The position numbers and the translations under genes were made by a program. Shown here in pieces: positions 13,228 through 20,434 of a stretch of DNA of 20,434 nucleotides. A model generated the notes under the pieces. It had not been told where the DNA came from, ran no database searches, and saw nothing but the letters and a program-made list of their open reading frames with translations. The DNA lies in the NCBI GenBank assembly GCA_040753075.1, contig JBFMHA010000067.1, positions 1 through 20,434 of the forward strand, in the 5' to 3' direction. This DNA comes from UBA6814 sp040753075. GTDB lineage: Bacteria > Desulfobacterota > Desulfovibrionia > Desulfovibrionales > Desulfovibrionaceae. Numbering within the stretch: position 1 is the first letter of the stretch; the number at the start of each line of letters is the position of its first letter.

Positions 13228-14112
13228 CTAGGCCAGCCGCCCCGCTCCCACCAGCACCACGTCGCCGGCCACCGTGGCGGACAGCTCCCCGGCCGCGCCC
13301 TCCCGCACCGTGATCCGCATGTCGCTGGGCCGGCCCAGGAAACGGCCCTGGGACAGGACCATCTCTTCCCCGGCCCGGGCCGCGCCGTGACGCACCAGAT
13401 AGGCCCCCGCCGGGCCGGCCGCGCTTCCCGTGGCCACGTCCTCCACGAGGCCCAGGTTGTCCCAGGTGCGGCCCTCCCGGGCCGCCACGTCCAGCACGTA
13501 GGCGAACTTGGCCCCGATGCCGGCCAGCAGGGCCTCGAACCCGGGGATGCGGACGCCCGTCCGGTCCAGGCCGCCGCGCACCGGCAGCAGGAGGTAGGGC
13601 AGGCCGGTGGACGCCACCTGCAGGGGGAAGTCCGGGTGCAGGTCCCCGGGCGCAAGGCCCATGGCCGCGGCGAAGGGCTCCGCGGCCGCGGCGTCCAGGG
13701 GCGGGCCGAAGGACGCCCGGCCCTGGTCCATGGCCGCCTCGCACCAGGGCCCGGGGCAGGAGGTGCGCACGGTCACGGTCCCGGCGTCGAGCGCGAAGCG
13801 CCAGGCGCGTTCCCCGTCGCTCCCGGCGCGCAGGTGCAGGGCCGCTGCCGCGCCGAGCACCGGGTGCCCGGCAAAGGGCAGCTCCTCCTCCATGGTGAAG
13901 ATGCGCGCCCGGACCGTGTCCGGCTCGCCGGTCCCGGCCAGGAAGATGGACTCGAACTGGCGCATCTCCCGGGTCAGGGCCTGCATGGCCTCCCCGGGCC
14001 AGCCCGCGCAGTCGAGGAAGACCGTGAGGCCGTTGCCGGACAGGGGCCGGCGGGTGAACACGTCCAGGTGCAGGTACTCGGCTCCGGACCAGGGGGCGGA
14101 AGAGTCGGGCAT
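13228..14112 (-). CDS. PhzF family isomerase/epimerase
   Basis: The 294-residue protein has the PhzF/YddE layout of two similar halves: DVFTRRPLSGNGLTVFLD at the N-terminus, QFESIFLAG with the probable catalytic Glu54, IFTMEEELPFAGHPVLGAA with His83, and EDVATGSAAGPAGAYL with Asp225. These correspond to the Glu, His and Asp of the PhzF active site, where Pro is more usual than Val in the EDPATGSA string. The family includes phenazine-pathway isomerase and amino-acid-related epimerases, but most members have unknown substrates, and no phenazine genes are near. ATG 14112 has GGAGG 5 bp upstream. It is separated by 153 bp from the upstream export operon and probably forms its own unit. Confidence 0.88.
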   Translation of the reverse strand: MPDSSAPWSGAEYLHLDVFTRRPLSGNGLTVFLDCAGWPGEAMQALTREMRQFESIFLAGTGEPDTVRARIFTMEEELPFAGHPVLGAAAALHLRAGSDGERAWRFALDAGTVTVRTSCPGPWCEAAMDQGRASFGPPLDAAAAEPFAAAMGLAPGDLHPDFPLQVASTGLPYLLLPVRGGLDRTGVRIPGFEALLAGIGAKFAYVLDVAAREGRTWDNLGLVEDVATGSAAGPAGAYLVRHGAARAGEEMVLSQGRFLGRPSDMRITVREGAAGELSATVAGDVVLVGAGRLA

Positions 14113-14151
14113 GGAAACCTCCGAAGAAAAAGGGCCCGGAGCCCCTTGTAG

Positions 14152-14165
14152 CCTGGCGCGCCAGG
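14152..14165. repeat. 14-bp perfect palindrome upstream of the phzF-like gene
   Basis: CCTGGCGCGCCAGG is its own reverse complement and lies 40 bp upstream of the PhzF-family start codon. It could be a dimeric regulator site. Chance occurrence in GC-rich DNA is possible. Confidence 0.35.
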
Positions 14166-14265
14166 GAGGAATCTAACTCCCGGCCGGCGGCTTGGGAGGC
14201 CTCTGTCGGGGACTGGGACCCGAACCGTTCGGATTCACTTACTGCCCTGCGCCGCGAGGCGTCAA

Positions 14266-15066
14266 TTATCGGTCCCAGGGGGCCAGGGTCACATAGCGGC
14301 CGGCCAGGACCTCCACCCCGGGCTGCACTGTCCAGATCACCCGTCTGAGGCCGCTTGAAGGGTCGAGCAACGGGAGCATCTCCTTGAGAGTGGCCGTCCC
14401 GACCACTTTCCCGCCGTCCATGATGCTGGTGGTCGCGCCGGGGCCGAGATTCGCGGTCATGTCCAGCGGGATGTCGGTGGAGAGCTCCAGGCTTGAGGTG
14501 TCCGAGAGCTCCAGTACGGCTTTTCCTCGCGCGGCCATCTCGCCCACGTTGGCCTCCTTGCGGGAGACCACGCCGGGAAACGGCGCGAGCAGGGTGCAGT
14601 CGGCCAGCTCCAGGCGGGTTTTTCCGAGCTTGGTTCTGGCCTCGTCGAGGCGTATGCGGGCGTACTCGGCCTGGAACTCGAGGTTGCGGTACTGTTCTCT
14701 GCTGATGAGTTCTTCCTTGAGGAGCCGCTCGTGCACGCTGAGGTCGTGCAGAATCTCCTTGAGTTGCGCCTCCGCGGCCTGCACGCCGATCTCCGCGGTA
14801 GCGACCATGGCGGCCGGATGGCGCGAGTCGAGTTGGCCGAGCGCCTGGCCTTTCCTCGCCACGCTGCCCTCGGGCGCGAGACTGATGATGGCGCCCTCGC
14901 GGGGGAAGGACAGCAGGGCCTTCCGCGCTGGGCTGACCACCCCGCCTACTGCTTGGGCCAGGGGATCGGCTGCCCATGCGGCCCCTGCGGCCCCTGTGAC
15001 GAGGACCAGAAGGACCAGGCCGAGGCCTTCGACTATCCGCTCAAGCACGCGCGAGTTCACAGCCAC
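14266..15066 (-). CDS. HlyD-type periplasmic adaptor protein of the export operon
   Basis: The 266-residue product begins with a signal peptide or anchor (hydrophobic residues about 13-28, AWAAD). It then shows the membrane-fusion protein layout: a first half lipoyl/barrel-sandwich segment (LSFPREGAIISLAPEGSVAR, KGQALGQLDS), an alpha-helical hairpin (about 85-150), the second lipoyl half (TLLAPFPGVVSRKEANVGEM) and a beta-barrel segment. Such adaptors bridge inner-membrane transporters and outer-membrane channels. It is short for the class because the hairpin is compact. GTG 15066 has GAGG 8 bp upstream and overlaps the previous gene by 10 bp; GTG 15060, giving a GTGA overlap, is the alternative. 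It is the last gene of the operon. Confidence 0.85.
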   Translation of the reverse strand: MAVNSRVLERIVEGLGLVLLVLVTGAAGAAWAADPLAQAVGGVVSPARKALLSFPREGAIISLAPEGSVARKGQALGQLDSRHPAAMVATAEIGVQAAEAQLKEILHDLSVHERLLKEELISREQYRNLEFQAEYARIRLDEARTKLGKTRLELADCTLLAPFPGVVSRKEANVGEMAARGKAVLELSDTSSLELSTDIPLDMTANLGPGATTSIMDGGKVVGTATLKEMLPLLDPSSGLRRVIWTVQPGVEVLAGRYVTLAPWDR

Positions 15067-17138
15067 AGGTCAAACCTCACTATGGCTTTGAGGTGTCGCC
15101 AGACGTGCCGCCACAGCGGACGGGGCTGGCCGAGGATGAGGGCCTGGCCGGTCAGGCCAAGGGGCGGGAGGGCGCGGCCCTGGACCTGCTCCAGGCGCAC
15201 CCGGACCTCGAAGCGCTGCTGCGCGCCCTGCTTCTGGGCCACCGGCGCGATCCGCTCCACCACCCCCTCCAGCGGGCCGTGCAGCGCTCCCGCCAGGAGG
15301 ACCCGGGCGGCGTGGCCCGGGGCCACGTCCTCCAGGTCGGCCTGGTCCAGGGTCACGCTGGCCATCCGGGTCCGGGCGGAGGCCAGGGTCAGGATGGGAG
15401 CTCCCTGGGGAAAGAAACGGCCGATCAGGGTTTCGCGGGGGGGGCCGTCCACGGTCCAGGAGCCTGGGGGAGCCGGTATGGTCAGGGCGCGCTGGCGCTT
15501 CTCCAGGGAGGCGGCCTCGGCGTCGAGGGAGGCCTCGCGCGCGTTGAGGCGGCGCAGGGCTGCGCCTTCCCGCTCCGCTCCGGCCAGGCGGCGCTCCTGG
15601 TCCAGTATGGCCTCCTTGGCGGCCAGTTGCGCCGCCGCCAGGGCCAGGTCGGGCGAGGAGAGGGCCAGCAGCGTGGAGCCCGGCGCGCCGGAGAGCCTCC
15701 GGTCAGGCCCGAAGGCCGCTTCGGCGACGAAGCCCGCTTCGGGCGCATGGACCACCAGGACATCGGAATCCACGGTGCAGGGCGCGCTGACGCGCATGCG
15801 CGGCGTGGCGACGAACAGGGCCACGAAGAGGGCGAGCAGCCCGAACTGCGTCGCCCTGCGCCGGCGGCCTTTCCAGAACAGGGCGCCGCACGCCCGGCCC
15901 AGGGTGGCCGGCCAGGAGCCCAGCATCTTGCCGAGGAGCTTGCAGGCGATGAAGGCGAAGAGGAGCACCCCGGCGACGCCCAAGGCGTGCGACAGAGCGC
16001 CGTATCCCATCTGGCCGATCTTGCCGAAAACCGTGCCCAGGTAGGCGACCATGAGCGCCCCGTAGACGAGAAACAGGCGCGATTCGCGCGGGGTGGGGTA
16101 GAGGGGCGGCTCCTCCTTGAGCCGGAAGATCACCCGCTTGAGGGAGTACGAGAGCCAGGCAAGCGAGTTCTGGCGCAGGTTGGGCATCTCCAGCCAGTCC
16201 GCCAGCAGATAGTAGCCGTCGAGCTTCATGAGCGGATTGAGGTTGAAGAGCACGGTGGCGGAGATGCAGACCGTGATGACCACGAAGGCCAGCATGCCCG
16301 CCAGGGTGTTCACCTCGGTGAAATACCAGACGTACACGGCGACAGAGCCGAGGAGCAGTTCGAAATAGATGCCGGCCATGACCGTGAAGATCTTGTGGCG
16401 CTTGTTTTCGAACAGCCAGGCGTCGTTGATGTTGCAGTACATGCAGGGATTGATGAGCACCATGAGCAGCAGGCCCATGTCGTGCACTTCGCCGCCGAAG
16501 TGCTTGCAGGTCAGGCCGTGGGCGAATTCGTGCAGGGCGATGACCACCAGGATGAGCGGCCAGGCCGTGAGAAAGCCGGCGAGCGAGCCGAAGACGTAGG
16601 CCGACACGGCCAGGAAGTCGTGGGCGAAGCGCTGCCCCTCGATCACGGTCAAGGCCAGCGCCGAGAGCATGAAGAGCATGCACAGCCGCACGAACGCTGG
16701 GCGCCAGAAGAAGGCCAGGGGTCCCGCCAACCTGTCGAAGAGCGCATCCGGGTCGTAGACGTGGAAGCGCATGAACAACAGCGACCCCTGGCGCTGCATG
16801 AACTTCTGCTTGCGGGTTTCGCGCAGTCGCTCGCGGAGCGCGGCCTGCTCCTCGTCCCGGGTTCGCTTGAGGAGCTTGTTGGCCCGGGCCGCGGTGTGCA
16901 GGCTCCGGGCCGAATCCAGGTCGTATTCGTATTCCTCGCTCCTGGCGTTGAAGACGTCCACCAGACGCGCGAGCGCGGTCTTGCCGTCGAAGCTGGCGAG
17001 CATCCCGTACTGCCCCTCGTCGAACCGGAAATAGGCCTGGGCTTCGGGCTCCTTGACCACGTAGCAGACCTCGCCGTGCAGGGTCTGTTTGCGGATGCGC
17101 AACTCCTCGCGCAGGGGCTGGGGCACGATCTCGGGCAT
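15057..17138 (-). CDS. PqqD-like / M50 zinc metalloprotease / HlyD fusion protein
   Basis: Three parts are seen in 693 residues. Residues about 5-95 resemble a PqqD-like domain (EVCYVVKEPEAQAYFRFDEG ... DGKTALARLVDVFN). Residues about 120-415 form a multi-helix membrane protease of family M50 with the zinc motif HEFAHG (His203, Glu204, His207) and the third-ligand motif NPLMKLDGYY (Asp307); a Cys pair sits in NPCMYCNINDAW (232, 235). After a further membrane helix (about 424-440), residues 445-690 carry HlyD-like lipoyl and hairpin segments (VVHAPEAGFVAEAAFG; GFV start, coiled region, GLTGQALI end). Such PqqD-M50-HlyD proteins are annotated as peptide zinc metalloproteases and go with peptide or protein export. 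It starts 18 bp after the upstream GAF-HlyD gene. Substrate cleavage is inferred, not shown. Confidence 0.87.
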   Translation of the reverse strand: MPEIVPQPLREELRIRKQTLHGEVCYVVKEPEAQAYFRFDEGQYGMLASFDGKTALARLVDVFNARSEEYEYDLDSARSLHTAARANKLLKRTRDEEQAALRERLRETRKQKFMQRQGSLLFMRFHVYDPDALFDRLAGPLAFFWRPAFVRLCMLFMLSALALTVIEGQRFAHDFLAVSAYVFGSLAGFLTAWPLILVVIALHEFAHGLTCKHFGGEVHDMGLLLMVLINPCMYCNINDAWLFENKRHKIFTVMAGIYFELLLGSVAVYVWYFTEVNTLAGMLAFVVITVCISATVLFNLNPLMKLDGYYLLADWLEMPNLRQNSLAWLSYSLKRVIFRLKEEPPLYPTPRESRLFLVYGALMVAYLGTVFGKIGQMGYGALSHALGVAGVLLFAFIACKLLGKMLGSWPATLGRACGALFWKGRRRRATQFGLLALFVALFVATPRMRVSAPCTVDSDVLVVHAPEAGFVAEAAFGPDRRLSGAPGSTLLALSSPDLALAAAQLAAKEAILDQERRLAGAEREGAALRRLNAREASLDAEAASLEKRQRALTIPAPPGSWTVDGPPRETLIGRFFPQGAPILTLASARTRMASVTLDQADLEDVAPGHAARVLLAGALHGPLEGVVERIAPVAQKQGAQQRFEVRVRLEQVQGRALPPLGLTGQALILGQPRPLWRHVWRHLKAIVRFDLWL

Positions 17139-17156
17139 GGGGCGCTCGCTCTCCGG

Positions 17157-19274
17157 CTAGGGGCCAAACCAGAACACGAAGGTGTTGGCCACGCGCAGCC
17201 AATGCCGCTGGAGCGTGGACACGCCGGGGGTCATGATCCGCGCCTTGCCGGTCATGCCTGGCCTGAGCGCCGCCGGGCTCTCGAACACCTCGACCTCGGC
17301 CAGGAAGCCTTTTCTTCGGATGTCCTCCTCGCTGGAGTCCTTGGCCACCGCAGCTTCGGGCGGCAGGCTCCAGGCCCGGCCGATGTGGGCCACGCGCCCC
17401 CGGAAGCGCTGGCCCGGGGCGGAGCGGACCACGCCGACCACCTCCTGGCCCGCGGCGACGCTGAGCACGTCCTCCTCCTCCACCTGCACGACCATGGTGA
17501 GCTGGTCCGGGTCGGCCAGGCGCATGACCTCGGCGCCTGGTCCAAGCGCGGCGCCCTCGAGCTCCGAAAGCCTGGGGGTGAGCACGATGCCCTTCCTGGG
17601 CGCGCGCACCTCGACCTTGTCCAGGTCTTCGGCGGCCTTGGCCGCCTCGGCGCGCAGGGCCTCGCGCTCGGTGAGCAGGCGCCGCATCTCGGCCGGATTG
17701 GCCATGGCCCTCGCCTCCACGATCTTCCGCTCGATCACCGCGAGTTGGGTCATGGCCTGGGTATGGGCCAGGCGGAAGAGCAAGGGATCGAGCCGGGCCA
17801 CCACCTGGCCGGCGTCAACCTGGTCCCCCTCCTTGACCAGGACGTGGGCCAGGGTCCCGCCCACCTGGAGGAACACTCCGTAGCCGAGTCTGGCCTCCAC
17901 CTCGCAGTCGCCGGTGACCGACTGGAAATAGGGGGTGAAGTGCAGCACCCCGGCCGCCAGGACCAGCACGGCCGCGGCGGCGGCCCACTTGCGCCAGGCG
18001 CCGAACGCCTTCTGGCTCTTCTCGGCCACGCGGCCCAGGGTGTCCATGAACGGCACCCGGTGGTACAGGTTGGCGTTGCGCACGGCCACGCCCGCCTGGT
18101 TGGCCAGGATGGAGAGCAGGTCGGCCTTGCCGCCCTCGGCCAGGCGGGGCTTGTCGCTCTCGAACCAGAGCACGCCGAGGACGCCCTCCTCGTCCGCCAG
18201 GGGAGTGCCCCAGGCCGAGACCAGGCCGCCCGTCTCCATGTACGCGACGTACTCCTCGGTCTTCGGGCGCTTGCCGAAGGTCTCCAGGTCTTCGACGGAC
18301 ACCGTGCGGCCGGCCTGGCGGATGCGCTCCATGAGAGCCAGGAGCTGCTGCTGGCGGGCGTCCTTGGGGTCGATCTCCCGCTGGTGCGAGAGTTCGGCCA
18401 GGGCCAGGCGCTGTTTCTCGTCGTCCCAGAGGGCCGCCGCCCCGCCGGTCATCTCGACCAGTTCGCCGGTCATGTTGACCACCATGGCCAGGACCTGGTT
18501 GAGGTTCAGGGTCGAGGATATCTCCCGCGAAATGCGCAGCAGGATGCCCATCTCCTTGACCTTGCTCTCGGTCTCGATGAGCCGCGCGTTCTTGATGGAC
18601 ACGGCCGCGCTGTTGGCCAGGTCCTCGACCAGGAGAATGTCGTCGGGGCTGAAGCGGTTTTCGAAGCCCCCTTTCTTGTTGATGACCTGGATGGCGCCGT
18701 AGACCTGGGCGTCAACCACCAACGGGACGCAGATCATGGAGCGGGTCTGGAAGCCCGAGGCCTTGTCCACCTCGGCGTCGAAGCGGCGGTCGCAGGCCGT
18801 GTCCAGGACCACCTCGGGCTGTTTCCCCCGGATGACCTCGCCCACCACGCCTTTGCCGGGAGGAAGCTTCAGGCCGATGACCTTTTCCTTGGCCGGCCCC
18901 TCGGCCTGGTGGCAGACGTTCTCGCGGGTGCGGAAATCCACCAGCCACAGGGAGCCGGCCTCGGCCCCGATGGCGTTGAGCACCCGCTCGAAGATCACGC
19001 CCATGAGTTGCTTCAGGTCCGTTGTGGACACGAATTCCTTGGTCAGGTCGCGGGAAAGCGTGAGGTGCCGGATGCGGCGCTCCAGTTCGAGACGCTCTTG
19101 GTCCGCTCCGGCCGGCGCCGCGACAGCGGCTGCCGTAGGCGGGGCCGGCGCGGGTTGGGCGGTCGCGGGGCGGGTGGCGCGCTCCGTGACTGCGCGACTC
19201 CAGGCGCTCTTGGGGCGCGCGGAGCCGGAGTCGGGACCAGCGGCCGACTGTCCGGAGTCGTCGTTCCTGGCCAT
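17157..19274 (-). CDS. GAF-GAF-TM-HlyD fusion protein
   Basis: The 705-residue protein has a low-complexity Ala/Pro N-terminus (to about 55), a first GAF domain (about 75-230; ending GAIQVINKKGGFENRFSPDD), a second, more divergent GAF domain (about 243-402; GVLGVLWFES, LANQAGVAVRNA), one membrane helix (about 429-446) and a HlyD-type adaptor region (about 452-690), including the lipoyl halves GTLAHVLVKEGDQVDAGQVV and DKVEVRAPRKGIVL and a closing RPGMTGKARI. The GAF part should be cytoplasmic and the adaptor periplasmic, so a small-molecule signal could act on an export complex. ATG 19274 has GAGGAGAGGA directly upstream. It is the first gene of a three-gene operon and lies 168 bp downstream of a repeat-rich protein gene on the same strand. 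Confidence 0.88.
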   Translation of the reverse strand: MARNDDSGQSAAGPDSGSARPKSAWSRAVTERATRPATAQPAPAPPTAAAVAAPAGADQERLELERRIRHLTLSRDLTKEFVSTTDLKQLMGVIFERVLNAIGAEAGSLWLVDFRTRENVCHQAEGPAKEKVIGLKLPPGKGVVGEVIRGKQPEVVLDTACDRRFDAEVDKASGFQTRSMICVPLVVDAQVYGAIQVINKKGGFENRFSPDDILLVEDLANSAAVSIKNARLIETESKVKEMGILLRISREISSTLNLNQVLAMVVNMTGELVEMTGGAAALWDDEKQRLALAELSHQREIDPKDARQQQLLALMERIRQAGRTVSVEDLETFGKRPKTEEYVAYMETGGLVSAWGTPLADEEGVLGVLWFESDKPRLAEGGKADLLSILANQAGVAVRNANLYHRVPFMDTLGRVAEKSQKAFGAWRKWAAAAAVLVLAAGVLHFTPYFQSVTGDCEVEARLGYGVFLQVGGTLAHVLVKEGDQVDAGQVVARLDPLLFRLAHTQAMTQLAVIERKIVEARAMANPAEMRRLLTEREALRAEAAKAAEDLDKVEVRAPRKGIVLTPRLSELEGAALGPGAEVMRLADPDQLTMVVQVEEEDVLSVAAGQEVVGVVRSAPGQRFRGRVAHIGRAWSLPPEAAVAKDSSEEDIRRKGFLAEVEVFESPAALRPGMTGKARIMTPGVSTLQRHWLRVANTFVFWFGP

Positions 19275-19367
19275 TCCTCTCCTCGGCAGGGCATGAGGGG
19301 AATTGGGGCTAGCTTATCTTGTAGCTCACGAAAGCAGATTAGGAAAGCCTTCACGTCCGCGGGGAAG

Positions 19368-19396
19368 GACCGCCCCGGCCGATGGCCGGGGCGGTC
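19368..19396 (-). other. 13-bp perfect hairpin between repeat-protein gene and export operon
   Basis: GACCGCCCCGGCC (19368-19380) and GGCCGGGGCGGTC (19384-19396) are perfect inverse copies with a 3-nt loop. No T run follows on either strand. Placed just after the repeat-protein stop codon, it may be a partial terminator or mRNA-stabilising element that lets the exported protein be made in excess over the exporter. Confidence 0.6.
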
Positions 19397-19442
19397 TTCC
19401 GGAGGTTTCCCTGAAGCCCTCGCAGAGGGCCGCAGGAGCGGT

Positions 19443-20434
19443 CTACGCAGGCGGCGCCGTCGGCGGCGGGCCGATGTCCACGGTCAGGGTGATGGTGCCG
19501 TCGCCGTTGTCCGCCATGTTGGAGATGGGCCAGGTGTTGATGGTGTACGTGCCGTCGCCGTTGTCCGTGGCCTCGGGCGGGAGGTTGGTCGGATCGCCGA
19601 CCATGTCGCCCGGGATGACGATGTGGCCGCCCTCCAGGTCCACCTGGTCGGGGGACAGCGGCAGGGTCCAGGTGCTCTCGGCCGGATTGGCCTCGTTGTA
19701 GTTGAGGCCCCAGGCTGGCTCTCCCTCCGCGCCAGCCGGAGCTCCCTCGAAGAGGGGCTCGATGAACGGGTTCACGAAGCCCGTGGGATGGGGCGGGGGA
19801 ACGTGGCCCTCCATGCCTTCCATGCCCGGTCCCATCTCGCCGGGGCCATGCTCCATCCCTTCCGCGGGCTCCCCGCGGCCCATGATCTCCTCGGCAGTCA
19901 GCCCGTCAGGCGGGAAGGGGGGGGCCCCATCGGCCACCCAGGCGTCGAAGTTCTCCTGGAACCCCTGGCGAATCTCCTCGAGGGGAGCGCCTTCGGGCAG
20001 GCCCTCGATCCAGGTGTTGAAGACCTCCTGGACCTGTTCCGGAGTCATCTCGCCTGCCAACTGGGAGCCGAGTTCGTTGAGGTGCTCCACAGCCTCGGGC
20101 GGCATGTCGCCCAGGTCGCCCGGCTCATGGCCCTCCATCCCCGGCTCGCCCATGCCAGGCTCGCCCGGGAAGGCTCCGCCTTCAGGAGGCGGCCCCTCGC
20201 CCTCAGGCGGAGGCGGCATCTCGCCCTCAGGCGGAGGCGGCATCTCGCCCTCAGGCGGCGGCGGCATCTCTCCGCCCGGCGGCGGCGGCATCTCGCCCTC
20301 AGGCGGCGGCGGCATCTCTCCGCCCGGCGGCGGAGGCGGCATCTCGCCTTCAGGCGGCGGCGGCATCTCTCCGCCCGGCGGCGGAGGCGGCATCTCGCCC
20401 TCAGGCGGCGGCGGCATCTCTCCGCCCGGCGGCG
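19443..20434 (-). CDS. Repeat-rich putative exported protein, 5' end outside window
   Basis: The frame is open to the last base of the window, so the N-terminus is missing; 330 residues or slightly fewer are visible. The upstream part is a run of near-identical units PPPPEGEM or PPPPPGGEM (nine or more). Then come a Gly/Met/Glu-rich stretch, a helical segment (HLNELGSQLAGEMTPEQVQE), a second Gly/Met/Glu stretch and a C-terminal region likely rich in beta strands, with two DNGDGT motifs (DNGDGTYTIN and DNGDGTITLT) near the end. There is no membrane segment and only acidic, low-cysteine sequence. It precedes the GAF-HlyD / M50-HlyD / adaptor operon on the same strand, which makes it the prime candidate substrate. 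No known enzyme domain is seen. Confidence 0.8.
   Translation of the reverse strand, partial: PPGGEMPPPPEGEMPPPPPGGEMPPPPEGEMPPPPPGGEMPPPPEGEMPPPPGGEMPPPPEGEMPPPPEGEMPPPPEGEGPPPEGGAFPGEPGMGEPGMEGHEPGDLGDMPPEAVEHLNELGSQLAGEMTPEQVQEVFNTWIEGLPEGAPLEEIRQGFQENFDAWVADGAPPFPPDGLTAEEIMGRGEPAEGMEHGPGEMGPGMEGMEGHVPPPHPTGFVNPFIEPLFEGAPAGAEGEPAWGLNYNEANPAESTWTLPLSPDQVDLEGGHIVIPGDMVGDPTNLPPEATDNGDGTYTINTWPISNMADNGDGTITLTVDIGPPPTAPPA
20196..20434 (-). repeat. Tandem 24/27-bp coding repeats
   Basis: Units of 24 or 27 bp are repeated head to tail to the window edge, each coding for Met, four or five Pro, and EGE or GGE. Two alternating types (EGE and GGE, the latter often with an extra Pro codon) differ by a few bases. 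Near-identity at the DNA level points to recent expansion or gene conversion. The frame is preserved throughout. Confidence 0.9.

Noticed and set aside
14205..14265. Possible tRNA fragment (a GTTCGGATTC string resembling a T-loop)
   Set aside because: No acceptor stem, anticodon arm or D arm can be paired around it on either strand; it lies in the gap between the adaptor and PhzF-family genes, where I see no gene.
20196..20434. CRISPR-like regular repeats
   Set aside because: There are no unique spacers, the units are contiguous, the period is 24 or 27 bp and the frame codes for a regular Pro/Glu/Met repeat; these are protein-coding tandem repeats.

Overview
The window is strongly GC-rich, with G or C at most third codon positions. 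It is bacterial chromosome, most likely from a deltaproteobacterium of the Desulfovibrionaceae type. That placement is inference: it rests on a Tad pilus operon, many sigma-54 elements, a TauE/SafE permease next to a Desulfovibrio-like lipoprotein, and GC-rich Gram-negative gene style. No marker gene in the window settles the species.

Left part (2-6713, + strand): the end of a tad (Flp pilus assembly) operon. It holds the 3' part of tadB, then tadC, a TadD-like TPR lipoprotein that carries a C-terminal SPOR domain, a hybrid PAS histidine kinase, and a TPR protein with a degenerate receiver domain whose start overlaps the kinase stop by 4 bp.

Middle part (6755-12281): a regulator and its likely target operon, divergently arranged. 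The regulator (6755-9292, - strand) is a membrane-anchored sensor-HAMP-AAA+ protein of the sigma-54 activator class. It has GAFTEA in place of GAFTGA and a winged-helix-like C-terminus in place of a Fis-type one. The 455 bp between it and the operon contains, in order, clustered GTGCA/TGCAC motifs, an exact IHF-consensus match and a near-perfect -24/-12 promoter. The promoter reads into four genes: a small membrane protein, a TSUP (TauE/SafE) permease, a lipoprotein and another small membrane protein. The operon ends at a strong intrinsic terminator.

Right-middle (12332-14112): a YkgJ-type Cys-cluster protein with its own sigma-70-like promoter, convergent with a PhzF-family isomerase gene.

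Right part (14266-20434, - strand): a putative export or processing system. A protein with near-identical Pro/Glu/Met repeats and a C-terminal DNGDGT-bearing region (5' end outside the window) is followed by an operon of three genes. These encode a GAF-GAF-TM-HlyD fusion, a PqqD-like/M50 metalloprotease/HlyD fusion and a periplasmic adaptor. No ABC ATPase, permease or outer-membrane channel is visible in the window. This is the best candidate for a poorly described system here; the sigma-54 circuit is second.
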